Shown here in pieces: positions 38,354-47,965 of a stretch of 64,000 nucleotides of DNA. The notes beneath the pieces are model-generated. The model was not told the DNA's origin, did not search any database, and saw only the letters and a list, made by a program, of their open reading frames with translations. The position numbers were made by a program, and so were the translations under genes. The DNA is from Alphaproteobacteria bacterium. Lineage in GTDB: Bacteria > Pseudomonadota > Alphaproteobacteria > Rs-D84. The DNA lies in contig WRKW01000005.1 in NCBI GenBank assembly GCA_009777955.1, positions 1 through 64,000 on the forward strand, read 5' to 3'. Within the stretch, counting starts at the first letter, position 1, and the number at the start of each line of letters is the position of its first letter.

Positions 38354-38355
38354 TT

Positions 38356-39273
38356 TTATTTACCGTAAATATCCCGGATGATTTCTTCCATGGACGGATC
38401 TTCAATTGTCAAATCCACAGGCGATTCTTTTTTTATAATTTCTTCCAGCGCGGTTTGAATCGGAATATTCTTGGTATTTACTTCATGTTTTGTGACTTTG
38501 CCGCGCGCGGTCGTTACGCGGATGACTTTTTTTGAAAGATAGCTTGCTTTCAGTTTGGTTATGCTTTCATTAATGACAATTTTTCCATGATTTATAATGA
38601 TCGCGCGGCTGCATACGTCTTCGATATCCCCGGCATCATGTGATGTCAATAATATGGTTGTGCCGTCGCGACGATTCATTTCTTTTAAAACCTGGCGGAT
38701 TTTTGCTTTGGCGACAACGTCCAGACCGATGGTTGGTTCGTCCAGAAATAAAATTTTCGGTTTATGTAACAAAGAAGCCACAATCTCGCAACGCATTCGT
38801 TCCCCCAAAGAAAAGGTACGCACAGGCCGATCCATAAAATCTTTGATTTCAAAAATATCGATAAGATTTTTCAGACGTTTTTTAAAAACTTCATCTGGAA
38901 TGTTATATACTGCCGCCAACAGTTCAAAGCTTTTCAGCGGGGACAGGTGCTGCCAAAGTTGAGAACGCTGGCCAAATACGGCCCCGATATTATATGCAAG
39001 CATTTTCCTATCTTCCCATGGGGTCATGCCAAAGACCTTTGCCTTGCCGCTGGTCGGATGCAGAATAGATGTCAAGATTTTCAAGGTTGTGGATTTGCCC
39101 GCGCCATTTGGTCCGATAAATGCCACGCGTTCGCCTTCCTTTATTACGAATGACAATTTATTCACGGCTTTTTTTTCTTTGTATTTTGGCGAAAGCAGGC
39201 TTTCAAAAAATCCCTGCTTTTTTCTTGTATAGAATGACTTTGAAATGTTTTTAACTTCTATTGCATACGACAT
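38356..39273 (-). CDS. ABC transporter ATP-binding protein
   Basis: Walker A GPNGAGKST, FSLGERMRCEIVASLLHKPKILFLDEPTIGLD. Confidence 0.93.
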   Translation of the reverse strand: MSYAIEVKNISKSFYTRKKQGFFESLLSPKYKEKKAVNKLSFVIKEGERVAFIGPNGAGKSTTLKILTSILHPTSGKAKVFGMTPWEDRKMLAYNIGAVFGQRSQLWQHLSPLKSFELLAAVYNIPDEVFKKRLKNLIDIFEIKDFMDRPVRTFSLGERMRCEIVASLLHKPKILFLDEPTIGLDVVAKAKIRQVLKEMNRRDGTTILLTSHDAGDIEDVCSRAIIINHGKIVINESITKLKASYLSKKVIRVTTARGKVTKHEVNTKNIPIQTALEEIIKKESPVDLTIEDPSMEEIIRDIYGK

Positions 39274-39523
39274 GGTAAATCCTTGAAAATACAGTGGGTC
39301 ATATTATACATTAAAATTGAATGAAATTCAACATGGTTTAAGGGCAGGGGACTTTATGAATCGCAGCAAGGTATGGGCTTAAGAGGGTTTTTATTCATAA
39401 CTTATGCCTTTTGAGAACAAGTCTGGTGCTCCGTTTTAATTGTACAAACATATATAATCTTTAAATATTGCATTGGTTGTGATTTTATTGTATAATGCCA
39501 GCAAGAGTAAAGGGAGTTAAATT

Positions 39524-40012
39524 ATGATAAACAATTTTTTTCGGATGCTTGTGCCTTGTTTCTTTGGTGTGTCGATTATAATGGCCGATGCCAATGCCGC
39601 CGGGTATCAGTGTGACAAGTGTTATTCCAACACAGGTTTAAGCCAGGGGTTCACGCATAATGCGAACACTTGTCCTGGTAATGCCACCAAGCGGTCTGAT
39701 AATACAGGAAGTTCAAATTGTAATATAGTATGCCAATGCAACGATAATTTTATGAGAAACGCAGGTACCACTGATAGCAATAGATGTGTAGCATTCAAAA
39801 CTTTGCGAACAGGTACGGGTGATGTTGCCAGCAACATATCGGCAATTTTACCGGCGGAACAGCTTGTTACGACTTATCCGAAATATTTGCGGGTTCAGGT
39901 TCCAGGGGACAGCAATACTTACTATGGCGGTCTTCAAACAACTGCAATTTCAAATTCGTTAAGGATAACCGACGGGGGTACTGAATATTACCTGCGGTTG
40001 GATGGAAGATAG
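39524..40012 (+). CDS. Secreted Cys-rich hypothetical protein
   Basis: Signal peptide ending ADANA; CDKCYSNTGLSQGFTHNANTCPGN...CNIVCQCNDNF. Confidence 0.7.
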   Translation: MINNFFRMLVPCFFGVSIIMADANAAGYQCDKCYSNTGLSQGFTHNANTCPGNATKRSDNTGSSNCNIVCQCNDNFMRNAGTTDSNRCVAFKTLRTGTGDVASNISAILPAEQLVTTYPKYLRVQVPGDSNTYYGGLQTTAISNSLRITDGGTEYYLRLDGR

Positions 40013-40035
40013 TCTTTGTCATTCCTGTAAAATCA

Positions 40036-40065
40036 ACGGCTCTCGAAAGAGAGCCGTCATTTTTT
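40036..40065 (+). terminator. Rho-independent terminator
   Basis: ACGGCTCTCgaaaGAGAGCCGTcatttttt after the 39524-40012 ORF. Confidence 0.8.
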
Positions 40066-40135
40066 CCGTTTTTTAAATGAATAGTGAATAATGAATAATT
40101 AATGCGTCGCGCAAAGCGCGACACAATTGTCATGC
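40036..40135. repeat. Modular hairpin repeat, copy D (partly inverted order)
   Basis: ACGGCTCTC-gaaa-GAGAGCCGTCAT, then reverse complement of AAAAAACGG/ATTATTCATT and GTCGCGC-AAA-GCGCGAC. Confidence 0.8.
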
Positions 40136-40155
40136 CCGCCTATTGCGATATTTTC

Positions 40156-41772
40156 TTACATCATTCCCGGCATGCCGCCGCCCATCGGTACAGGGGGTTT
40201 TTCTTCTGGTATCTCGGACATTACACATCCGGTTGTTATCATGACCCCGGCCGTGCTGGCAGCGGCCAACAATGCAGTCTTTACCACTTTTGCCGGATCG
40301 ATAATACCGGCTTTTATCATATCCACGTATTCGCCGGTTTGGGCGTTATATCCAAAACTATATTCTTTCGATTCGGATACCTTGCCGACTATTATACTAC
40401 CTTCGACACCCGCGTTTTCGGCAATCTGAGAGCAGGGCGCGTGTAAAGCACGGCGGACAATGTCAATTCCAACTTCTTGGTCTGCGTTCGCACCTTTGAT
40501 TTTGGAAAGAGCCATATTCGCGCGCACCAAGGCTACGCCGCCGCCTGGAACTATGCCTTCGGCGACCGCCGCACGTGTTGCCGATAATGCATCATCAACA
40601 CGATCGCGCTTTTCTTTTACTTCTAATTCTGTCATCCCGCCGACTTTTATCACGGCTACGCCGCCGACCAATCGCGCAAGCCGTTCGGCCAGTTTTTCCC
40701 TGTCATAATCACTGGTGGCTTTTTCTAATGCTGTGCGGATTTCATCTGCGCGTGCCTTTACTGCGGACGAATCGCCCGCCCCATCGACTATAAGGGTATT
40801 GTCTTTCGATACGACGATTTTTTTCGCACTGCCCAGCACTGCCGGTGTCAGATTTTCAAAAGTCATCCCCATATCGTCGCTTATTAACATTGCCCCCGTC
40901 AATGTTGCGATGTCACGCAACATTTCTTTCCGGCGATCACCGAATCCCGGTGCTTTTACCGCGCATACTTTAAGTCCGCCGCGCAACCGGTTCAACACCA
41001 GCGTAGCCAAAGCTTCGGATTCAACGTCATCTGCGATGATAAGCAGTGATTTGCCCGATTGAGCAATCGGTTCAAGTATCGGCAACAATGCTTGTAATCC
41101 CGAAATCTTTTTTTCCGACACCAATATTTGCGCACCGTCCAATTCGGCCAACATTTTTTCCGTGTTCGTTACAAAATAGGTCGACATGAATCCGTTATTA
41201 AACTGCATTCCTTCGGCGATGTCGATTTCGGTATCAAGTCCTTTGGCTTCTTCGACTGTAATTACGCCTTCGCGCCCGACTTTTTCCATGGCATCGGCGA
41301 TTTTTGCGCCTATATCCGAATCGCCGTTGGCGGAAATGGCTGCGACTTGGGCGATTTCGTCGCTGGATTTAACCGGTCTTGCATGGGCATCAATATCCGC
41401 AACTATCGCCGCTGTCGCGATGTCGATGCCGCGCTTTATATCCATGGGATTCATTCCGGCGGCAACCATTTTATTACCTTCGCGCACCAGTTTTTGCGCC
41501 AATACTGTTGCGGTTGTTGTCCCGTCGCCGGCTATGTCGCCGGCCTTTTTTGCAACTTCCTGTACCAGTTTTGCACCGATGTTTTCCTGGGGATCTTTTA
41601 ATGAAACTTCTTTTGCTACGGTAACGCCGTCTTTGGTCGCTATCGGCGCGCCATAAGATTTTTCGATAACGACAGTCCTGCCCTTTGGTCCCATTGTGAT
41701 TTTGACCGCATTTGCCAGTTTATCAACCCCGCGCAACATTGCATCAGTATCAAAAATTATGTCTTTTGCCAT
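40156..41772 (-). CDS. groL: Chaperonin GroEL
   Basis: [43 protein letters not shown] ... GGGMPGMM. Confidence 0.97.
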   Translation of the reverse strand: MAKDIIFDTDAMLRGVDKLANAVKITMGPKGRTVVIEKSYGAPIATKDGVTVAKEVSLKDPQENIGAKLVQEVAKKAGDIAGDGTTTATVLAQKLVREGNKMVAAGMNPMDIKRGIDIATAAIVADIDAHARPVKSSDEIAQVAAISANGDSDIGAKIADAMEKVGREGVITVEEAKGLDTEIDIAEGMQFNNGFMSTYFVTNTEKMLAELDGAQILVSEKKISGLQALLPILEPIAQSGKSLLIIADDVESEALATLVLNRLRGGLKVCAVKAPGFGDRRKEMLRDIATLTGAMLISDDMGMTFENLTPAVLGSAKKIVVSKDNTLIVDGAGDSSAVKARADEIRTALEKATSDYDREKLAERLARLVGGVAVIKVGGMTELEVKEKRDRVDDALSATRAAVAEGIVPGGGVALVRANMALSKIKGANADQEVGIDIVRRALHAPCSQIAENAGVEGSIIVGKVSESKEYSFGYNAQTGEYVDMIKAGIIDPAKVVKTALLAAASTAGVMITTGCVMSEIPEEKPPVPMGGGMPGMM

Positions 41773-41843
41773 AAGTTTGCTCCTTTTTATTCACAATCCG
41801 CAAAGCCGTGAATGTAACTGACTTTGTGGCTTTTGGTTCACAA

Positions 41844-42128
41844 TTATAAAATCCCCAAAATATCTGTTTCTTTTATGATTATATAATCTTTGCCTTCCAG
41901 CTTGATTTCGTTTACGGACGATGCCCATTTTGCAAAAAGAACCGTATCATTGGGTCGGACGTTCAGCGGCACAAGCATGCCGTCGATATAACTGCCCGAA
42001 CCCGTGGCGACAACGCGGCCACGAACCGGTTTTTCTTTTGCATTGTCTGGAATTATTATTCCGCCAACGGTGGTATTTTGTTCTTCCAGCCTTTCCAGCA
42101 GTACATAGTTATGTAAAGGTTTTAACAT
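41844..42128 (-). CDS. groS: Co-chaperonin GroES
   Basis: MLKPLHNYVLLERLEEQNTTVGGIIIPDNAKEKPVRGRVVATG. Confidence 0.96.
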   Translation of the reverse strand: MLKPLHNYVLLERLEEQNTTVGGIIIPDNAKEKPVRGRVVATGSGSYIDGMLVPLNVRPNDTVLFAKWASSVNEIKLEGKDYIIIKETDILGIL

Positions 42129-42195
42129 TGAATCTCCTGTTGCTACGGGCTATAATATAACCTAATAAAACCAAATTTCAAGTAGGGAGTATGTC

Positions 42196-42561
42196 ATGTA
42201 TGATAAAAACAATGTATTTGCGAAGATTTTGCGCGGTGAAATCCCGTCAAAGAAGATTTACGAAAATGAATACGCCATGTCTTTTTGGGATATAAATCCG
42301 GTATCTTCAAAACATGTGCTTGTAATTCCAAAAGGAAAATACATAGAATTGTACGATTTCGTATCAAATGCGACAGAAAAAGAACAATTGGGCTTTTGGG
42401 AAGTATTTCGTGAAACTGCAAAAATTTTGGATTTGACTGAAAATTTTAATACGGTTACAAATTCAATCAGGCCGCCTTTTTTTATTCAATCTGTTCCGCA
42501 TTTTCATTTGCATCTGATAGGTGGCGACAGAATTAAAAATCCTGCGGAATGGGAAAATTAA
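42196..42561 (+). CDS. HIT-family protein
   Basis: NVFAKILRGEIPSKKIYENEYAMSFWDINP...HFHLHLIGG. Confidence 0.92.
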   Translation: MYDKNNVFAKILRGEIPSKKIYENEYAMSFWDINPVSSKHVLVIPKGKYIELYDFVSNATEKEQLGFWEVFRETAKILDLTENFNTVTNSIRPPFFIQSVPHFHLHLIGGDRIKNPAEWEN

Positions 42562-43112
42562 ACGGAAATTGCACCTTGGCGCAGGATTTCCATATCGTCG
42601 CCCGTCACGCGGATTACGGTCGAAGCGATGCCCGCCGGTCGAATACCGTTATCTTCTATTACAATTATATCCGGGAATACATTGCGAATCGCATCTGCTG
42701 ATTGCAATACCGGTTGACCCGATATGTTCGCGCTGGTCGTGGCCAGGCAATTGCCGTCAATTACGCCGCATAGTTTTGCGAAAACAGAGTGGTTGGGAAT
42801 TCTGACGCTTCCGAATATTGGATCGTTATTACCGACTATGGTCAATGCCCCGGGCCAGTGTTTTTTGCCCAATTTTATGGCGCGATCCGAAAAATTATAC
42901 ATAAATGGTAAAAGATGTTCCGTTGAATTTGACATTACTATCAAATGTTTTTCGGGTGGTCGTTGTTTTATTTCCCATAATGCTTCCGCACCTTCTTTTA
43001 TAGGTAGCGCGCCAAGTCCCCAAACGGTATCGGTCGGGAATGCAATCACACCACCTGCGGCCAAATGCACATTAAGTTGATTTACAAAATCTGGATTTTC
43101 TAACTGGTTCAT
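42558..43112 (-). CDS. Sua5/YciO/YrdC family protein (TsaC-like)
   Basis: AAGGVIAFPTDTVWGLGALP, IKQRPPEKHLIVM, CLATTSANISGQP. Confidence 0.92.
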   Translation of the reverse strand: MNQLENPDFVNQLNVHLAAGGVIAFPTDTVWGLGALPIKEGAEALWEIKQRPPEKHLIVMSNSTEHLLPFMYNFSDRAIKLGKKHWPGALTIVGNNDPIFGSVRIPNHSVFAKLCGVIDGNCLATTSANISGQPVLQSADAIRNVFPDIIVIEDNGIRPAGIASTVIRVTGDDMEILRQGAISV

Positions 43113-43151
43113 AACAGGGCTATCGACTGTGGCACAAAGTGCAAAGGATGG

Positions 43152-43224
43152 TGGAGCTGATCGGGTTCGAACCGACGACCTCTACGTTGCGAACGTAGCG
43201 CTCTACCAACTGAGCTACAACCCC
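43152..43224 (-). tRNA. tRNA-Ala (CGC)
   Basis: GGGGTTGTAGCTCAGTTGGTAGAGCGCTACGTTCGCAACGTAGAGGTCGTCGGTTCGAACCCGATCAGCTCCA, CCA encoded. Confidence 0.92.
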
Positions 43225-43391
43225 AAGATACGCGGCATTATAAACATAGCCGTTGTTGTTGTCAAGAGAGTGTAAGTGTGTGATATATCTGCAAATGGTC
43301 ATGATATAACAAGCTTTACTTTGTTTTTGTATGTAACCTGAAAGTATGATATAATGTATTAACATATTATTTTGGCAAACATGGGAAAGAA

Positions 43392-44405
43392 GTGATTGGG
43401 TCGAATAAATACATCTTTGCATTGCTGGTGGCGGCACTTGTCTGTAATACCAAAGCTGTCAATGCGGCGGCCAGTATACGCGCAACGAATACAAGCGGCC
43501 AGGCCAGAACCGCAAGTACCGTTGGTGCCGCGCAAAGACCCACATCGGTAAGGAATATGGCGACTGTTAATCAACGGGCACCAACCATGCCAAGGGGGAT
43601 ATCGCTTTCTGGTTCGTCGATAAGTGGGGGTGGGGGTGGTGGAACTTCTGCCGGTGGCGGAAACGTTGATTTGTCCAGCTTTGTTAAGTGGAACGAATTC
43701 GATCAAAGGGTTGGAAAGACAGAAACCGATATAAGTGCCTTGTATAAAATATTAGAAGCATTAAGGCTGGATATAGTCGAAGAGAGAATAGAAAAAGCGG
43801 AAGATGATATCGAAAATCTGTCCGATAAATTGAAAGAGTTGGAAGAAAGTGGACTTATAGGAAGCCAGGGACCTCAGGGGGTACAGGGGGAAACCGGCGC
43901 AACGGGCTCCCAGGGGGTGCAGGGTGAAACTGGATTGGCGGGTCCCACAGGTCCGATGGGTGCCAGTGTGGAAGAGATTTTGTCCGCACTTAAAGAAGAC
44001 TATGAGTTTATAGAGTCATTAAGGGGACATACGGGGGCGGCCGGGGCAGCAGGAATGTCAGCATTCCAGTTGGCTCAAGAAATCGATCCGATCGGTACCC
44101 CGGTAACTGTGGAACAGTGGCTGGAATCTCTTATTGGCGCACCCGGTCCGACGGGGCCTGCGGGTGCAAGTGCAGAAGAGATTGTGACCATACTTAAAGG
44201 CAATGATGAATTTGTCGAATCGTTAAGGGGATCAACCGGGTCAGCAGGTGCAGACGGTGCGACCGGATTAATGGGACCACAAGGTCCCCAGGGTGCACAG
44301 GGAGAAACCGGCGCGGCATCGATGCCCGATTGTCCGAATGACAATGATTATGTCATCGTACAAAAAAGCAACGGAGATCTGGAATGTGTCGGAATAGTGT
44401 ATTAA
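43392..44405 (+). CDS. Collagen-like repeat surface protein
   Basis: Gly-X-Y runs GSQGPQGVQGETGATGSQGVQGETGLAGPTGPMG, GAPGPTGPAG, GSTGSAGADGATGLMGPQGPQGAQGETG. Confidence 0.85.
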   Translation: MIGSNKYIFALLVAALVCNTKAVNAAASIRATNTSGQARTASTVGAAQRPTSVRNMATVNQRAPTMPRGISLSGSSISGGGGGGTSAGGGNVDLSSFVKWNEFDQRVGKTETDISALYKILEALRLDIVEERIEKAEDDIENLSDKLKELEESGLIGSQGPQGVQGETGATGSQGVQGETGLAGPTGPMGASVEEILSALKEDYEFIESLRGHTGAAGAAGMSAFQLAQEIDPIGTPVTVEQWLESLIGAPGPTGPAGASAEEIVTILKGNDEFVESLRGSTGSAGADGATGLMGPQGPQGAQGETGAASMPDCPNDNDYVIVQKSNGDLECVGIVY

Positions 44406-44448
44406 CGAGAATTGAGAAAAATAAACAAACCCAAAAAGGAGAAAAACC

Positions 44449-45315
44449 ATGAAAAACCAAAAAAAATGGATTGCTGTGATGGCGGTCGGCGGGGCTTTAT
44501 TTATAAGTCCGGCACTGGCGAATATCACGTCGAAATCTTATGTTGATAGTAACTTTACATCTAATGAAGTCTTTCAAGAAGAAGTTATGGAAGCCAGACA
44601 AACGGGGGGGTACGATCACGAAGAGGCTATGGCTGCGCCCGCCCAGCACTTTCCCAATATGCAGGTACTTCACTCTGCTATTGAACAGGTTCAACAGGGG
44701 GCTGCCGGTAATTATGTAACACAGGAAACCTTTCAAGAAGAAGTTACGGATGCCAGACAAACGGGGGTGTACGATCATGACGAGGCTATGAATGCAACCC
44801 CAGAGCAGTTTCCCAATATGCAAGTACTTCGCTCTGCTATTGAACAGGTTCAGCAAGGGGTTACCGGTAACTATGTAACACAGGAAACCTTTCAAGAAGA
44901 AGTCTTGGATTCTAGACACGGGGGGATGTATGAACATGAAGAAGCATCGGGCGATTCACAAAACTTCCCATCCATGCATACGCTTCATAGTGCTATTGAA
45001 TATGTTCAGCGAGAGGCTGTCGGTAATTATGTAACACAGGAAACCTTTCAAGAACAAGTTACAGATGCCAAACAGACAGGCGTGTACGATCATGACGAGG
45101 CGGCGAGTGCAGACCCAGAGCATTTTCCCAACATGCAGGTACTTCGCTCTGCTATTGATCAGGTTCACACGGAAATCACAAATAACTATATAACAACAGA
45201 AGAATTTAACGAAACATCTGTAAGAATGCCGTCATATCCTTGTCCGGATGAAACATCCGGTTGTACATTGGTATGGCACGGAACTTCGTTCGATTGGGAA
45301 GTCATCGAGCGTTAA
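44449..45315 (+). CDS. Secreted tandem-repeat protein (four ~53-aa repeats)
   Basis: NYVTQETFQEEVTDARQTGVYDHDEAM...FPNMQVLRSAIEQVQQG repeated four times with 156-159-nt period. Confidence 0.85.
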   Translation: MKNQKKWIAVMAVGGALFISPALANITSKSYVDSNFTSNEVFQEEVMEARQTGGYDHEEAMAAPAQHFPNMQVLHSAIEQVQQGAAGNYVTQETFQEEVTDARQTGVYDHDEAMNATPEQFPNMQVLRSAIEQVQQGVTGNYVTQETFQEEVLDSRHGGMYEHEEASGDSQNFPSMHTLHSAIEYVQREAVGNYVTQETFQEQVTDAKQTGVYDHDEAASADPEHFPNMQVLRSAIDQVHTEITNNYITTEEFNETSVRMPSYPCPDETSGCTLVWHGTSFDWEVIER

Positions 45316-45349
45316 TATGTAATGGTAAATTAATAAGATAATGTATTAA

Positions 45350-45371
45350 ACGGCTCTCGTAAGAGAGCCGT
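45350..45371 (+). terminator. Hairpin terminator-like element of the ACGGCTC...GAGCCGT family
   Basis: ACGGCTCTCgtaaGAGAGCCGT followed by catttctg. Confidence 0.55.
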
Positions 45372-45438
45372 CATTTCTGTGCATGTGTTCAAACATTATT
45401 AATGCCCGTTTGTTGCGGGCATTAATAATTTTTGGTGG

Positions 45439-45518
45439 TGGCCTCGGTGGGACTCGAACCCACACTCTCTCGAACTTGATTTTGAGTCAAGCGCGTCTAC
45501 CAATTCCGCCACAAGGCC
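45439..45518 (-). tRNA. tRNA-Leu (CAA)
   Basis: GGCCTTGTGGCGGAATTGGTAGACGCGCTTGACTCAAAATCAAG...GTGGGTTCGAGTCCCACCGAGGCCA, CCA encoded. Confidence 0.92.
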
Positions 45519-45558
45519 AAGGTTTTATTTCCGAGATGCCAACGAATAATTGATACTT

Positions 45559-45921
45559 TTATTTTTTCGCTGTGGTTTTCTTTACCAGGCGTGCAGATTT
45601 ATTCGGCTTGCGTACGGGCTTTTTTTCGGGTGCTTTCGGTTTACCTGTCTTTTTTTCAATCGCTTTCTTTATCGCTGCCATATCGGGCATAAGGCGAGAA
45701 ACAGGCTTTGCCGTAACATAATTGTCCAATCCGCCGTACTTTACAAGGGTACGCAGACCCGAAGCTGTCAGTTTAAGCGAAAAATCGCGTCCCAGAACAT
45801 CGCTGTGGAACTTCAGCATTTGCATATTTGGTTTAAAAGTCCGTTTTGTCTTGCGGTTTGAATGTGACACATTATGGCCGACTTCGGTCTTTTTTCCGGT
45901 AACTTGGCATACTTTTGGCAT
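45559..45921 (-). CDS. rpmB: 50S ribosomal protein bL28 with basic C-terminal extension
   Basis: MPKVCQVTGKKTEVGHNVSHSNRKTKRTFKPNMQ...LKLTASGLRTLVKYGGLD. Confidence 0.93.
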   Translation of the reverse strand: MPKVCQVTGKKTEVGHNVSHSNRKTKRTFKPNMQMLKFHSDVLGRDFSLKLTASGLRTLVKYGGLDNYVTAKPVSRLMPDMAAIKKAIEKKTGKPKAPEKKPVRKPNKSARLVKKTTAKK

Positions 45922-46025
45922 GTTAAATCCTTGTTTTGACTGCCACAGAGATTAAATTAAAAATTCTGAAAAGTCAAGAAAATTCAATGATTGATAACAA
46001 GTGCTGTTTTTTGATGCTTAAACAT

Positions 46026-46850
46026 TTACAATAACCCGATCGCTGCTTCGACTTCGTCTATTGAATAATCAGGTGTGGACAGACCTGCGGCAATTCCGCA
46101 CCGTTTTTTCCCAATGAACCAGCTTTGCCGCAGATCGGCCGCGCTTTCAACCTGATAAATATCATTACAAAACGGAGTTGCCGCAGTAACCAATGCCTTT
46201 GTATTTGAAGAACTTTTTCCGCCTATGACAATCATGATATCAGAAAGTTTTGCCAGTTCCGCCGCCGCTTTTTGGTTTTCTTGTGTGGCATTGCAAATTG
46301 TGCAAACGCTTTTGAAATATTTGACTTTTTTTGATAACAATTCTTCCGCTTTGCAAAATTCTTCTGTCGGTTTTGTCGTTTGGGATATAAGCGCGACATG
46401 TTCCGGCAAAATAATGGATTCCAATTCGGCAACCGATGAAAAAACTGTAAGTTCGGTATTCGCATGCCCGCATATTCCGTGAACTTCGGCATGTCCTTTT
46501 TCACCAAATAAAAATACATTATATCCATTTGCTGTAAATTCACGCGCCAGATTCTGTACGCGTTTAACATGTGGACATGTGGCATCAATAATTTTTATGT
46601 TTTTATCCTTCATTGATTTCTGTTCGGCTTCGCCAATGCCGTGCGCGCGTATTATGGCGGTCGAACCATGCGGAATATCTGAAATTTTCGACGGGTTGAT
46701 ATTGAATTCTTTTTTCAGTCTGGTGGTTTCTTGGGGGTTATGAATAATTTCACCGCCTGCGATATATGCGTTGCGTTCTTGCTCTGCCATTTTGATCGCA
46801 CGGCGAACCCCGCTGCAGAATCCAATAATTTTTGTTCGTTCTATTTGCAT
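46026..46850 (-). CDS. ispH: 4-hydroxy-3-methylbut-2-enyl diphosphate reductase
   Basis: GFCSGVRRAIKMAE, IRAHGIGE, DATCPHVKRVQ, IVIGGKSSSNTKAL, GIAAGLSTPDYSIDEV. Confidence 0.95.
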   Translation of the reverse strand: MQIERTKIIGFCSGVRRAIKMAEQERNAYIAGGEIIHNPQETTRLKKEFNINPSKISDIPHGSTAIIRAHGIGEAEQKSMKDKNIKIIDATCPHVKRVQNLAREFTANGYNVFLFGEKGHAEVHGICGHANTELTVFSSVAELESIILPEHVALISQTTKPTEEFCKAEELLSKKVKYFKSVCTICNATQENQKAAAELAKLSDIMIVIGGKSSSNTKALVTAATPFCNDIYQVESAADLRQSWFIGKKRCGIAAGLSTPDYSIDEVEAAIGLL

Positions 46851-46896
46851 TTCAAAGAAAGCCTATGTACAAAAAATCCAGCATTCGCCGGATTTT

Positions 46897-47949
46897 TTAC
46901 GGAATCGTCAGTCTTAATTCGATTCGGCGGTTTTTCTGAAGAGATTTTTCATCGTTATCTGTTGTCGACGGATATAATTCTCCGAATCCGCTGGGAACCA
47001 ATCGCTTTCTTGCTACGCCCGCCTTTGTTAATTCATCTGCTACTGCGCGTGCACGCAACAATGACAATTCCAGATTATTCTTGAAGCTGTGTGTGCCCGG
47101 AATCACAGGCTTTGTGTCCGTATGCCCGTCGACGCGGATTATCCAATTCAAATCCGTGGGGATTTTTGTTTCAAGTCCTTTCATTATATTGGCTATTGCT
47201 TGCAATTGTCTTTTTCCTTCGGGTGACAGGGCGAAGGAACCGCTTGGGAATAATATATCGCTGGATACGACGAATCTGTCGCTGGACACATCGATCCCGG
47301 ACATACCGGTAAGTGCGGTCTTGATTTCCCGATAGAATTGTGACTGGTATTGGTTCAAAGCCGCAACTTCGTTCAGTTCTGCAATCTTGTCGGCAAGTGC
47401 TTTGTTCAATCGGCTGGACATTTCGACATATTCGATCTCTTGTTCGGCTGCTTTTGCTTCGGCTGCGCCTAAAAGTTCATTTAATCGCGATAGTTCCGCT
47501 TGAAGTGCTTGCTGACGCAGTTCAAGCTCGCCCGCCATTGCCTGACCCTGTTGTTGGGTTTCTTGCAATTGTGCTGTTGTCACGCGCAGCTGTTCTTCCA
47601 AACCTTTTACCATTTCCGACATGTAATCTTTTTGAGATTGGGTATCGGCCAGCTGTTGTTCTCTTTCGATTTTTTCAGATTCCAGCTCTTCCAGCATTGC
47701 CCTGGACAATATTAATAGATGACGGGCTTCTGCTTCGTCTGCGGTCATTTGTTCAAGTTTTTCAGCCTGTTCGATATTTATGCGTGAAAGCTCTGCGACT
47801 TTTCTGCCCCCCCCGCCTTTGTTAAATACACTGGTGGTTGTCCACAAGAACACAAATACGATTAATAGGAAAATCAGTATTATCACAAGGTTCGAAAACA
47901 AATCCACGAAACCGGGCCAGGCATTTGTTCTCTCTCTTACTTTTAACAT
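46897..47949 (-). CDS. OmpA/MotB-domain protein with N-terminal TM and coiled coil
   Basis: WPGFVDLFSNLVIILIFLLIVFVFLW; IIRVDGHTDTKPV...ELSLLRARAVADELTKAGVARKRLVPSGFGE. Confidence 0.9.
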   Translation of the reverse strand: MLKVRERTNAWPGFVDLFSNLVIILIFLLIVFVFLWTTTSVFNKGGGGRKVAELSRINIEQAEKLEQMTADEAEARHLLILSRAMLEELESEKIEREQQLADTQSQKDYMSEMVKGLEEQLRVTTAQLQETQQQGQAMAGELELRQQALQAELSRLNELLGAAEAKAAEQEIEYVEMSSRLNKALADKIAELNEVAALNQYQSQFYREIKTALTGMSGIDVSSDRFVVSSDILFPSGSFALSPEGKRQLQAIANIMKGLETKIPTDLNWIIRVDGHTDTKPVIPGTHSFKNNLELSLLRARAVADELTKAGVARKRLVPSGFGELYPSTTDNDEKSLQKNRRIELRLTIP

Positions 47950-47965
47950 TTCTCTCTCCCTTGTA

